Assembly: GCF_036373705.1 (NCBI RefSeq)
Contig: NW_027102714.1
Coordinates: forward strand, 94,909 to 158,908
Reading direction: 5' to 3'
DNA length: 64,000 nt
DNA from: Amia ocellicauda
Taxonomy: Eukaryota > Chordata > Actinopteri > Amiiformes > Amiidae
The notes beneath the pieces were generated by a model that had not been told where the DNA came from, made no database searches, and saw only the letters and a list, made by a program, of their open reading frames with translations. Both the position numbers and the translations under genes were made by a program. Below are positions 23,376 to 33,268 of this stretch, piece by piece (position 1 is the first letter of the stretch; each line of letters opens with the position of its first letter).

Positions 23376-24926
23376 TAAACCTCTTATATTATCACATTAT
23401 TCCCATTAAAATCACGTTTGTTTACTTTGAATGTCCCGCTTCACTTCACGGAAATGCACGAGTTTTATTTACGATTGATTGATTTAAATATACACATGGC
23501 TAATCACGCATTCATGAGAGTACCCGCTTATTCGCCAGGTTCTACGAAATTCAATAATTGACCATGAGGAGCACCTGTTAGGCTGGAGATAAAATGCTCC
23601 CGGGGTGGAGCTGGGGGGGACGGGATTGCAGAGCAACGGGAACGAAACGTGGAGCCAAAGGCGAACGAAGGACTTGATGGACAAGTAACGGAAAGGGCTA
23701 AGAGACCCAGAGGAGAGCTGAGGCGACCTCTGCAACGCTAGCGAGAGTATCCAGAGAAGGGATAGCGTACTGGCTTTTTGAACTACAGTAGTGTTTCAAA
23801 GGATAACAACGAGCAACCTGTTTTTTTTTTTTTTCAACTCGGCCATTGTTTTCTTGGACTGTACATGGACATTGTAATTTCTTTGTATTGCCAAACCCGG
23901 ACCAGAGCAGAAGCTGAATTTTTGTCGGAGCCCCTCATTACTTTTTACTAGGACACGTGGACTATTGCCTGCCCCATTCCAGCTCCTGGTGCTGCCGGAG
24001 GAGACCAACAGAACCCTCCACGAATGCATTTTTTAGTTTGAACTTTTTTGTCTTTTTAACATAAAGAGGAAGTCTGATGGATTTTATATTAGAGATTTGT
24101 AATCCAGTTAATTGTATACCTGTCTTGTGTGGTCTGTGGTGTGCTCCTGGCTTGAGATTCCCCAATTTAAATAACCTAAATCGAAGGGAGAATTGAGAGG
24201 TAGTAAATGCAAAATGGGCATATTTGGGCAATCGACAACCTCCCAATGGGTCCTAGCGGCTGTAGACAACCGCTAGGTGGTGTAGTCGTGCTTCCATAAG
24301 TTTTACCCCCCAGTGGTACTGTATAACTTCCACTCTGTGACACATCCTAGATTTTAATAGCGACAAGATGTGAAGTCATAGTGAAGAGCTTGGGAAGGTG
24401 CGGTCACGCCTGCTTCATCAATGACGGGAGCTTTGGGGAGACGGGAGGCAGTCACATTACCTTCCTGAGAGCAGTAACTGCCGAACCAACACACATTACT
24501 TGTGTGTGCCAAATACTTCTGTTTTATTAGTACCTAATTTTTCAGCACCAGTATTTAACTTTTCAGATTGTTGGAAAAAAACTGTACAGGTATTCCCTGC
24601 TAACACACAACATTGCCAATAACATTGTAGCAATATAATTTATATTGCTACAGCATTGAGGCAATGTGCTAGCAGGGTTGTTGTACTTTGGAATCGGTTC
24701 ATGCTTCACGATTGGTTAATTGCCTATTTTTTTTTTTGCCTTCATAAACAATTCGTGTATCGACTTTGCTCCCTTTTTCTTGGGATTGTGCGTCTTGTAG
24801 GCAGTCCATAGGTTGTCCCTATATTAATTTATTCATGAAATTCCAACCGAAATAGCGACAGTTCTACAGCTATTTCAAACCAGAAGTTTGAATCGCTCCT
24901 GATTTCAGGAAAAGGTGTAAATAAAG
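23376..24926. other. Unclassified non-coding segment retained in unit 3
   Basis: Present in units 3 and 4 and deleted from units 1 and 2. I see no believable coding frame. It contains a T-rich tract near 23820 and an 83-nt near-perfect hairpin at 24595-24677. Confidence 0.6.
24595..24677. repeat. 83-nt imperfect palindrome, unit 3
   Basis: Outer arms CCCTGCTAACACACAAC.. and ..GTGCTAGCAGGG pair, and inner arms (TAGCAATATAA / TTATATTGCTA) pair again. It could be a small foldback element or a transcribable hairpin. Confidence 0.7.
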
Positions 24927-25939
24927 AACTGTCTCGTTCTGTCCGTCCCTCCCCTCCTCAGCCTTGGACCTCTTCTGTTCTCTGCTCAACCAGTCTGCGC
25001 ACCACTGAGCACAAGTGGAAGAGATCCAAACTCCCAGCTACCCTCGCACTCTACCACTCTCTACTGCCCACATTCCCCTCCTCGCTCACCTCAGTCTTAC
25101 TTCCAGTCATTCTTTGAATCCACTGTCCACAACCCCCGCAAGCTTTACTCCACCTTCTCTCTCTTCTCCCCCCTCCTCCCTCATCTCATCTCACCTCATC
25201 ATTTTGCCTCATTCTTCTACAAGATCACAGACATCCACAAGCTCTTCAACAGTCTCCTCTCCACTCCCACCCTGCCCAAGTCTCCCACCGATCAAGCTTC
25301 CATTTCTTCATTCTCTCCTCTCTCAGACTCTGAACTTTCCTCTCTCCTCCTAGGTCACAAACCCATAATATGTCCCCTGGACCCTCTCTCTACTCGCCTC
25401 CTGCAAGCGTCTGCTCCATTTCAACTCCCCTTCTTCTCCTCCCTCCTCAACTCCTCACTCCTCTCTGGCTGTTTCCCCTCTTGCATTTAAACAAGCTGCG
25501 GTCATCCCACTCCTCAAGAAACCTACCCTTGACCCCACCTCTCCTCAGAGGCACCTGTCTCTGCCCTGTCGCCCTACTCCCCTTCCTCTCAAAGACCCTC
25601 GAGCGTGCGGTCCACTGTCAGCTCTCTGCATTCCTTTCCCATCTCTCACTTCTTGATCCTCTGCAATCCGCCTTCCAAACACCGCTCACACCACTGAGAC
25701 TGCTGTCCTGGCAGTCACTGACTCCCTCAACTGTGCTCGGGCAGCCTCCCTCTCCTCAATCCTCATCCTCCTTGGTCTCTCCGCAACATTTGACACCGTC
25801 GATCACTCCATCCTCCTCTCCTGCCTCGCTGACCTTGGAATCTCTGGGACTGCTCTCACTTGTTTCTCCTCCTACCTCAACGACCGGACCTATCAAGTGG
25901 CGAGCTTCCTCATCCACCCCTCAACCTCTCCTCACAGGC
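24927..25939 (+). pseudogene. LINE reverse-transcriptase fragment, longer, unit 3
   Basis: Extends the unit 1 and 2 fragment leftward by about 680 bases, covering the region upstream of the RT core: a W-K-R-S segment, STVHNPRKLYSTF-like text, and LLKKP- and LPFLSKTLERAV-like blocks known from CR1/L2 LINEs. Several frame changes and stops are present. The Pro/Ser-rich open frames over this region are read in the wrong phase and are not genes. Confidence 0.72.
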
Positions 25940-28235
25940 ATAACCCCCGGGTTTAGCTATCCTCCCGATGGGTCACACTTCGGTAACTACCTTTTTTACT
26001 TTCATGGGGCCCTGAAATCCTCGCTGCGCCCCTGGTCATGAAAGCTGTAATGTCTGGTATCAAAATACATTACTGGCTTTCGGCTTACACACGTCATTTC
26101 AACCCACTTGCTCAAGCAGACCGAGTAAACGTTTACTCGAGGTATACGGTCACACAGAAGGAGCATCCCAAGAACACCAGTAAATGGCGTAGAAATTTTG
26201 AAAACACGCACAATTTTCCACGATCTAAGCCCACAGTTTACGTGCAAATTCTAATGTCTGAGATGATGGTATCCATGTAACATTCCGGAAATGGACGCAT
26301 TTTAAAAGTGCAAGGTAACGGTCTGGTCCATTTATTGTGGGTTTCAAGGTAAAGTACATTGCTGATGGACGTTTCATGGTTAATGCAGATCAGTGGTTTC
26401 CTTTATCATTATGCTCTCTAAATTGTTGTGGGTCTGTTGTACACTGTTCAGTTTTGTACATCGTGTTTTAATCCTAACTTGATAAAACACTTCGATTCAT
26501 GGCTTTGTAGCCCCACCAGTGACGTAAAAAACCACTCTGTAAGATCATTAAAACAAAGTATTAAACAAGGCGCAATGCACAAGACAGTCCTTTGCCCTGT
26601 GCAGGGCTGCGGGTAAACAACTCGTCTCTAGTGCAATAAACTAAGACCATGTAAACCCGAGAGGGAGAGGGGCATTTAATCTGTGACTCGAGCATATTGT
26701 CTCCAGTGAGGTCAATACACGCGTCAGGGATATGTATGCTAAATGTAATGTAAATATGATGGATATAATGTATATTGTGGTGGAGTTTATAAAGATAATG
26801 TCAGGGGAACTTTAGTGATGTTCTGTGTTTTCTAAATTCCAAGCAGTGGGACTTTAAGTCATAACTTTGTGAGGAATTTACATGTCTTTATAAATTATAT
26901 ATCATTATAAAGTAATAATCCAGCTCACTTTGCTAGCTAGCCTACTGCCAGTTGCCATCCAAATGATGATAATGATCAGCTAGTAGTTAAGTACTGCAGT
27001 AGTTTGCCAGTTGTCAGCTAATGATTTTTGATAGTATTGTATTATTTAAATTCAGTTTTTTGTGCACTACAGTATTTTCAATATTGAGTATTTTTGGTGT
27101 GGATGTTATTTTACCTAAACAGTTTATTAGTTATTGCTCTGATTTCAATATGCATAGTGCACTATTTACATTTGTATTGATTATTACATCAATTTCTTCA
27201 ACAAGTACAGTGTATGTTAAAGTGCAATACATGTTCTGTGATGTGCATTATTTAAATGTTTGTGTTTATTTTAGTTTTAACTAAACATTCTCTATACGCC
27301 ATAAACATGGGCACCACTAAAATGTTTTTCATCGAGAGGGGGGATGGTTCTGGGGCTACTATCAAATCTCGCATATGGCCCCCAAATGGCTAGGGCCGGC
27401 TCTGGACATCACACATTACATAGGATGGGACTGACGTTGGATGCGACTTTTCGTGACTTAAATCAAGTAACAAGTTACTAGTACACACATAGCCTCTAAG
27501 TGTACTGAGTAATGATACTCTCTCTTTCGTTCATTCGTTCCTTAGTATAATTACCTTTAGTAGTAGTAGTACTGGCCACTACTCGGAAGGTAGCGATGCG
27601 CACCAGCTTTCTCATAGTTTTGTGTTTTAGATAATGGTTCAATACGGACTCAATCCCCTTTCATGGACATGGCAGGGAACTTGCAGTTAGAACTAAGGAG
27701 TCTAATAAGACTTGGTGGTACGCAGAACTGAAGTGCCAAGTGACAGGCTATCACTTTCATTGCACACCGCATTGTCTTCTCGCAGGGAGCGAATTGGGGA
27801 AATGTTGGATTTACGGCATCATGTAGAAAGACTGAATGGTTTAGTTACAGAAAAAGATAAAAAAAAGATAGTGACCTTTCTTACTAGCTGAACTAACCTG
27901 CATAAAATTAAGAAGATACAGACATTTTCATGCAATTATTTCAAGTTACAGTCTGCTGCTCAGACACAGTTTGGCGCACAGATGCAACTATCATCAACTC
28001 AATTATAAACATATATCTAGAGAGACAGAGAGACAGACATGGACTACATATCGTGCACATTGTATGAAATCATGCTGGTATATGTAGGCTTGTAGATGAT
28101 TGTTAAGAGGCCTATTTGGAAACATACGAAATGAGATATTACCATAATGAAGTCATGATACATGAAGGAAATGTTTTTCATGTTGGCAAAAGTACCCTGT
28201 CAAAATGAAAATGAATGAGAGAAGACTAAAACAAA

Positions 28236-28287
28236 GGGCTCGTCCGGGATTTGAACCCTTTGAATCATACCCCTAGACCAACGAGCC
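28236..28287 (-). pseudogene. tRNA-Pro lacking the anticodon arm, unit 3
   Basis: Array copy of the 52-nt relic at 7911-7962. Confidence 0.85.
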
Positions 28288-29009
28288 ACATAGCACAGGT
28301 TTCTGTGAAAACTAGTTAACATCGGTGCCACGTAGAGAGTTGTGCGCTCCTCTATTTGAACACTTTCTCCTTCAAACATTGCATGAGTGTCTGACTGCCG
28401 CCATCTAGCGGTGCTGACTGACCGATGGCTCGGGTATCTTGGATGTTGTTAAATGACATAACTGTCCGCCCAAGACACTGATGACCAAGGGTCATAGTTT
28501 TCCCTTGTAATAATAACAACAATAGTAATTGGAGTGAATGGAAGTGGCATTTCTATTTCTCCTTACTTTAGCCGTCATCGTCGCCAACATTGTTGTTGGT
28601 GAGCATGGAGAGGAGTGTATTAGCTTTTAAAGTATATTCAAGCAATGAACACGTCAAATAAATGTAATACCGAATACTTTTGCACGCAAGTGCACATGTA
28701 TGTTACAGCGCTTCTGGGAGCACGGCCCACGTCAAGCAAGAGGGCGCAGTAAAGGTCTGCGAGTCAAGTGTGATGTGGGTATCCTGCAGCAGGCAGAGGA
28801 ACCTTTGTTTTTCTACAGACGAAGCTGGTGCTGTGGGATACTAGTGTAAGGCCATTTATTCGTCATCTGTTCATGCGCAACGGTTCACCAGAAGTGTGTT
28901 AGTGAAAACAGCGGTAAGTGCAGGCTTAGTAGGGTCGCAATAGCTTGAATGGTGTCGAACTCCCCCGAAGCATCACAAGTGTGATGGCGGAAGCCTAGAA
29001 AGAAAACGT

Positions 29010-29081
29010 TGCGTTGGCCGGGAATCGAACCCGGGTCAACTGCTTGGAAGGCAGCTATGCTCACCACTATACCACCAACGC
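29010..29081 (-). tRNA. tRNA-Gly (anticodon UCC), unit 3
   Basis: Array copy identical to the unit 1 gene within the tRNA; the flank differs by one base just after it. Confidence 0.96.
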
Positions 29082-29652
29082 CCGGAAAGTCTCTCATTCC
29101 ATGACTTTTGATGCATTTCAGATCATTCATCTGACTAGATACATGCGAATAATCACAGCCTACAGTGTAAAGCTTCTGATTGAGTGTGCTAAGTAACTTG
29201 CTAAATTCACTAACAAACAGTCGCTGCTCTTACTACAAAACAGGTGCAAGATATATCATTCTTAGCTAAACAAACCACGTAAACAATCAATGTAACTCTT
29301 AACTAAACTAGGAAACGCGAGAGAAAAAGGCGATACTTAGCTGCGGCGACTTGAGCGACTTCTCAGCTGGCTTGCCCGAGTGTCCAGATGCATATGTGGA
29401 AATACTTCTATACAAACCATGAACATAGATTCTCGATAGATGAATACTGTTTATTTAAAGGTCAGTTTTTATTTAGCGCATAGTTTATTGAATTTACCCC
29501 CCGAGGTGGAACACGGACAAACAAAAATCAAACCTGCTCAGTGTCAGGTTAACTTGAAGTTAGATGGCTAAATAAATTATACAGATTATTTATTTGAGCG
29601 TTACAGGTTCGGTCGGAAAGGAATGATTTACGTAGCCGATTAATTAGGACCG

Positions 29653-29658
29653 CACATC
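29653..29658 (+). repeat. Target-site duplication CACATC, left of Polinton 1
   Basis: Matches the 6-mer at 46225-46230. The unoccupied site in units 1-3 reads GACCGCACATCAGTCATTCC with a single CACATC, which fixes both element ends to the base. Confidence 0.97.
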
Positions 29659-29839
29659 AGTAGATAGTAGGGTTTTTTGGGCGCGGCCTATTTTGTTATG
29701 ACGTATGCCCTAAGCTTATTAATATTCCTACGTCATAATTGGGGGGCGTGATTTTAGAGTTATTTCCTTAATTATTCCTACGTCATATCCGTCAGAAAGT
29801 GTACACCCCTAAAACCCTGAACAACAAGGCCACCCATAA
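29659..29839 (+). repeat. Left terminal inverted repeat, Polinton 1
   Basis: 181 bases that match the reverse complement of 46044-46224 with about two mismatches (near 29790 and 29832). Contains three TGACGTA or TACGTCA motifs. In protein-primed replicons the terminus is the replication start, with the terminal protein bound to the 5' end; that role here is inferred. Confidence 0.95.
29699..29785. promoter_or_regulatory. Triple ATF/CREB-like motif cluster in left terminus
   Basis: TGACGTA at 29699-29705 and its complement TACGTCA at 29729-29735 and 29779-29785. TGACGT is the core bound by ATF/CREB factors. The position just upstream of the first TATA box suggests control of the leftmost gene. 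Binding is inferred. Confidence 0.5.
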
Positions 29840-29885
29840 AGACCCCCCCCCCCCTCTGAAGGCAACGCCCCGAAACTCTCCTCTC

Positions 29886-29893
29886 TATTTAAG
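29886..29893 (+). promoter_or_regulatory. TATA-like box of the first Polinton gene, copy 1
   Basis: TATTTAAG, 67 bases before the ATG at 29960, a reasonable distance for a short 5' leader. Confidence 0.55.
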
Positions 29894-29959
29894 ACCCCGC
29901 GCTGCTTTTAGGCAATACCTCTTTAATTCTCAGCATCTGAAACATCCCGCTTCTTCAAC

Positions 29960-30556
29960 ATGTCCAGCGACATCAACATGAAACCCCGCAAGAAACAATC
30001 CCGGGCAAGGGTTCCTGTACTCACCAATTTGAAGATTGAACGCTCCTGGGTGTTGTTCTGGGGGGGTCGACGGGGTTACCGCTTTAAAAGGGATCCCAGC
30101 TATGTTGGAGTGGAGCTTTTTGCTTTGGGAGAGAAGGAGGGTACGTTGGAACCTTTTGAGACGGTGATTGAATACTCTTTTGAGGACTGGTTGAAGGTGA
30201 TGGCATGGAGAGACCTGGGGCTTGTGGATAAGACTCTAGAAGGCTTGCAAGAGGGTCCAAGAGAAGGCGAAACGGAGTCTCCGACTCAGAGTTTTGAAAG
30301 GTGTGAATGGGAAAGCTTGCAGAACTACGGTACAGTGGTGAAGAGTCTATCTCTAACTACTGATCGTAAGGTTTTGTTTAGCAGTACCCTGATTACAAAC
30401 CCTATTGAAGGGGTTGTGGAGGATCCAGAAAAACAGGTTACTGAAATTATGTTTGACGCCGTGGACTGGCCGTTCTTGAAAGAGGTCATAAACTGTATAA
30501 ATGATGGTTTTGACATCTTGACCAAATGTTCACAACTGGATTCTGTTAGAAGTTGA
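29960..30556 (+). pseudogene. Polinton leftmost gene, truncated by a stop in copy 1
   Basis: I do not recognise this protein. It starts at an ATG in the context AACATGTCC, and the N-terminus is basic (KPRKKQSRAR), suggesting nuclear targeting. The body has aromatic-rich stretches (RSWVLFWGGRRGYRF; YSFEDWLKVMAWRDLG) and an acidic middle. The copy 2 gene runs to 236 residues. Here two substitutions turn AGG AGA into AGT TGA, ending it at residue 198 and removing a strongly acidic tail. Its position next to the terminus, behind a TATA-like box and ATF/CREB-like motifs, suggests an early gene. Whether the shortened product is functional is unknown. Confidence 0.75.
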
Positions 30557-30685
30557 ATATGCTGGATTATGGATTATATATCCCCCTTGAATGACGACGA
30601 CGATGATAAAACAGACGACCTGTGGGGGGTTGGAGGGGGGTCTGACGGCTCAGGGTCTACTCTCTTCTAAGAGGGCGGTGTGTCG

Positions 30686-30711
30686 TGACGTAGTGAAGAG
30701 ATAGGATAAAA
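30686..30711 (+). promoter_or_regulatory. ATF/CREB-like motif plus TATA-like box before the second gene, copy 1
   Basis: TGACGTA at 30686-30692 is followed by GATAAAA at 30705-30711, with the ATG of the second gene at 30749. The same heptamer occurs three times in the terminal repeat, which suggests common control. Confidence 0.5.
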
Positions 30712-30748
30712 GGCGCAACAATTCATTCATGGTTTAAAATTAAAGAGA

Positions 30749-31597
30749 ATGTCTTACCCGAAAGCTGCGGACGTCGACAGGCTCTACAGGCCTCTTCAAA
30801 CCCGGGATCACCCCTGGTTCTATTCCCCAGATTTTGTATACACTCCGGAACCCTCTGACTGCGGTTACCCTCCAAGACCTCAGACCCCGGTCCCTCAGGA
30901 CGAAACAACATGCGGAGCGATGGATGTCCAAATGAGTCTCGGGGATCCCCAGCCTCTGGAGCTCATGGAGGGCCTCGATTTTGCCGAACTGTCTACCGTC
31001 TGTGCGTCTCAGGAGGGGGTCAGTCCAATGGATGTAGAAACACCCCACAAACCACCAGGCGACCCAATGAGCATCGGACTGTCTCGGGGGCGTGATGAAG
31101 ACGCAGGATTTATGCCCGGGGTAGGTGTCCAAGTAAGCAGAGTGGTTAAAAGCACCCTGGTGTATATTCTGAGTGCTCTCATCGACCGAGCTCTGAAAGA
31201 AGTCTGTCGGGGGTGTGAAGTGAATCACCCCAGTCAGTTGAGACACAGTTGTTTGTTTGAACCAGACCGTTACTATTTCCTGTTCTATTTCAACGTGTTT
31301 TACAGAAGACTGAACAAACCGTGGCTGAAACCGGCACTAATCAAGGCTCTGTCTTACTCCCACATACATGTCACTGCTGGACAAGTCCAGAAAATCATAG
31401 ATGAGATTTTGCTGGAGCTGAAAAAGGAGCCGTTTATAATAGAGAAACTTGGGCAGCTGCTCAATGACCTGGATGAGCCAAGTAGAAAAACCGCTGGCAA
31501 GCTAAAAGCTTATTTCTTCCGTAAAGAAGTTAAAGCTGGGGGCAGCGACGAAGAATTCGACATCTACGCCACTGATTCAGACTCTGACCTGAACTAA
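30749..31597 (+). CDS. Polinton second gene, Cys/His-motif hypothetical protein, copy 1
   Basis: A 282-residue protein not assigned to a named family. The N-terminal 125 residues are Pro-rich and look disordered, with a twice-used MDV element (residues 58 and 94). A predicted helical region follows (about 130-250) and contains a compact C153-x2-C156-x3-H160-PSQ-x2-H166-x-C168 cluster that could bind zinc. The C-terminus is acidic (DSDSDLN). The start ATG is in a good context (GAGAATGTC) behind its own TATA-like and TGACGTA elements. It ends 12 bases before the next ATG. Early or accessory function is inferred only from position. Confidence 0.8.
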   Translation: MSYPKAADVDRLYRPLQTRDHPWFYSPDFVYTPEPSDCGYPPRPQTPVPQDETTCGAMDVQMSLGDPQPLELMEGLDFAELSTVCASQEGVSPMDVETPHKPPGDPMSIGLSRGRDEDAGFMPGVGVQVSRVVKSTLVYILSALIDRALKEVCRGCEVNHPSQLRHSCLFEPDRYYFLFYFNVFYRRLNKPWLKPALIKALSYSHIHVTAGQVQKIIDEILLELKKEPFIIEKLGQLLNDLDEPSRKTAGKLKAYFFRKEVKAGGSDEEFDIYATDSDSDLN

Positions 31598-31609
31598 GGG
31601 ACTTTGAAC

Positions 31610-32116
31610 ATGGGGAATGTTCTGGACTGCTGCTGCAACTGGTTCTGTCATCAACACTCTGCAGCTAACCTGAGAGCGCTATTACACCATGTGCTTGACA
31701 GAAAAGTAGCCAACGCGAGCCTTTTCTCTACAGATTTAACCATCGATGAGGATCAACTTTCAAACCTGGAAAAGTTAATGGTTGCTGTAACAAAGACCGG
31801 GGGGTATGAACACTGGGATGAAGCGCTCAAGGGGGCCAAGAATGATATTAGGCCATTTCATCAACATCTGTATGACCTTTTACTGAGCATGTTTAATACC
31901 CCTCTGTTTACTTTTAAAATAGGTCATATTGTTGTTTTATTTACATATGTAACTGAGGTGTGTGCCTACAAGATAAAGAAACAGGTATTTGTTGATATAG
32001 ATCAAGTAACCAATCATCTGATTTCTTTTTGTCTGGACCGTAGAAAAAATTGTTGTGTATGTTATACTTTTCTCAAATGTCTAAAAAGGGGTATCTGCTC
32101 TCCTGAAGTTGAATAA
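31610..32116 (+). CDS. Possible Bcl-2-like, N-myristoylated protein, copy 1
   Basis: A 168-residue protein. The ATG at 31610 gives an MGNVLDCCC start: glycine at position 2 fits N-myristoylation and the adjacent Cys residues fit palmitoylation, so membrane attachment is likely. Residues about 84-118 (Y..LL.SMF, then FKIGHIVVLFTYV) resemble the helix 4/BH1/helix 5 region of Bcl-2 family proteins, whose hallmark is NWGRIVALF. A weaker BH2-like stretch may follow near 133-157. There is no C-terminal membrane anchor, which the lipid anchor could replace. If correct it would block host-cell apoptosis. The assignment rests on motif resemblance only. The stop codon overlaps an AATAAA signal. Confidence 0.55.
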   Translation: MGNVLDCCCNWFCHQHSAANLRALLHHVLDRKVANASLFSTDLTIDEDQLSNLEKLMVAVTKTGGYEHWDEALKGAKNDIRPFHQHLYDLLLSMFNTPLFTFKIGHIVVLFTYVTEVCAYKIKKQVFVDIDQVTNHLISFCLDRRKNCCVCYTFLKCLKRGICSPEVE

Positions 32117-32117
32117 A
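32112..32117 (+). terminator. Poly(A) signal overlapping a stop codon, copy 1
   Basis: AATAAA formed across the TAA stop of the third gene; the next TATA box begins nine bases later. Confidence 0.6.
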
Positions 32118-32125
32118 AAACCTTG

Positions 32126-32133
32126 TATAAAAA
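32126..32133 (+). promoter_or_regulatory. TATA box of the integrase/virion gene cluster, copy 1
   Basis: TATAAAAA, 47 bases before the integrase ATG at 32173. The downstream genes are so tightly packed that this may drive several of them. Confidence 0.6.
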
Positions 32134-32172
32134 CTTTGCGCATAGTGTGGGTCTGTGTGTTTATTTGGCAGA

Positions 32173-33264
32173 ATGACTCGGCAAGCTCCCCAAATGCATG
32201 AACTATACTACAACCCAGCCACGATTGGGGGTTTGGCGGGTAAGAAGGGTTTTCAAAGGGGACTCGCTGAGGCCGGTGTGAAGGTTAATGATGTGGTTGT
32301 TTCAGAATGGTTACGGGAACAAGACGCCTATACCTTACATAAACCTCTCAGGATTAACTTTAAAAGAAACCGTGTATATGCAACTGACATAGACTCACAA
32401 TGGCAAATGGATCTAGTCGATATGTCAAATTTATCAAAACATAACAATGGTCACAAATTTATATTGATGTGTATCGATGTGTTATCAAAATATGCCTGGG
32501 CTCGCATTCTACATAATAAAACAGGTCGGGCGGTGACAAGGGCCTTTGAGGATATATTGTCCCAGGGACGATGTCCTAAAAAACTGCAGACTGATAAAGG
32601 AAAAGAGTTTCTCAACAGAGAATTTCAGAATCTACTGAAGAGACACAAAATACATCATTTCACCACCGGTAATGAGCTTAAGGCATCGGTGGTGGAGAGG
32701 TTTAACCGCACCATAAAGACCAAAATGTGGAGATATTTTACAGCGGTCAACACGTTCAAGTATTTTGATAAAGTTCAGGATTTTATCGATGCTTACAACC
32801 AAGGGTATCACGCCAGTATTAAAATGAAGCCTATAGATGTTGATCAAAGTAATTCTTTTAAGGTCTATAAAAAATTATACGGCCCATTTATTAAGAAGGG
32901 GAAAACTACTTATAAGTTCAACATCGGCGATGTGGTTCGCGTTTCAAAGCTAAGGAGTACTTTTGCCAAAGATTATGAACAAACATTTTCTGACGAATAT
33001 TTTACAGTTACCGAACAGGTGGCTAGAGACCCCCCCGTGTACCGGTTAAAAGACTATGACGGGGAGGATATAGAAGGAACGTTTTACGAAGCCGAGTTAC
33101 AAAAAATTATTGTGGGTAAAGACATTGTATACAGAGTTGAAAAGATATTAGCTGAGAAAACCCAGAACCGGAAAAAATATGTGTTGGTGAAATGGCTTGG
33201 ATGGCCTGAAAAGTTCAATAGTTGGGTCCCTGAACAACAGGTTTGTGATATTCAAGCCTTATAA
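32173..33264 (+). CDS. INT: Polinton integrase with C-terminal chromodomain, copy 1
   Basis: A 363-residue retroviral-type (rve) integrase that would join the element's ends to host DNA with a 6-bp staggered cut, agreeing with the CACATC duplication. The Polinton-type N-terminal segment (EWLREQDAYTLHKP, about residues 45-58) precedes the catalytic core with D80 (WQMDLVDM), D141 (LQTDKGKEF) and E175 (SVVERFNR). D141 and E175 are 33 residues apart. Residues about 317-360 form a chromodomain (YRVEKIL, YVLVKWLGW, NSWVPE), which in related elements may steer insertion to marked chromatin. The ATG at 32173 is chosen because the open frame upstream has no earlier ATG. Confidence 0.96.
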   Translation: MTRQAPQMHELYYNPATIGGLAGKKGFQRGLAEAGVKVNDVVVSEWLREQDAYTLHKPLRINFKRNRVYATDIDSQWQMDLVDMSNLSKHNNGHKFILMCIDVLSKYAWARILHNKTGRAVTRAFEDILSQGRCPKKLQTDKGKEFLNREFQNLLKRHKIHHFTTGNELKASVVERFNRTIKTKMWRYFTAVNTFKYFDKVQDFIDAYNQGYHASIKMKPIDVDQSNSFKVYKKLYGPFIKKGKTTYKFNIGDVVRVSKLRSTFAKDYEQTFSDEYFTVTEQVARDPPVYRLKDYDGEDIEGTFYEAELQKIIVGKDIVYRVEKILAEKTQNRKKYVLVKWLGWPEKFNSWVPEQQVCDIQAL

Positions 33265-33268
33265 CAAC

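Larger units (their letters stand above)
22766..27405. mobile_element. DNA-transposon-like segment, long form, unit 3
   Basis: Same terminal sequences as 4680-7080 but 4,640 bp long. It retains 23376-25610, which units 1 and 2 lost. No open transposase is seen. Confidence 0.58.
18214..29519. repeat. Tandem array unit 3, long form
   Basis: Same content and order as units 1 and 2, but about 2,235 bp longer because it keeps the segment 23376-25610 inside the DNA-transposon-like element. Its right end (ending in the string CACGGACA) joins a rearranged unit start at 29520 and not the GT-repeat start seen at 1, 9212 and 18214. No further gene is visible outside the listed features. Confidence 0.93.

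Noticed and set aside
25015-26041. Pro/Ser/Leu-rich plus-strand frames of 112 and 223 codons (also at 48485-49511)
   Set aside because: They are off-phase readings of a degraded LINE reverse-transcriptase region; the true RT blocks appear in another phase.
30740-31246. 168-codon open frame on the minus strand opposite the second Polinton gene (also at 54197-54703)
   Set aside because: It is antisense to a longer, better-supported gene with promoter elements, and has no recognisable motif.
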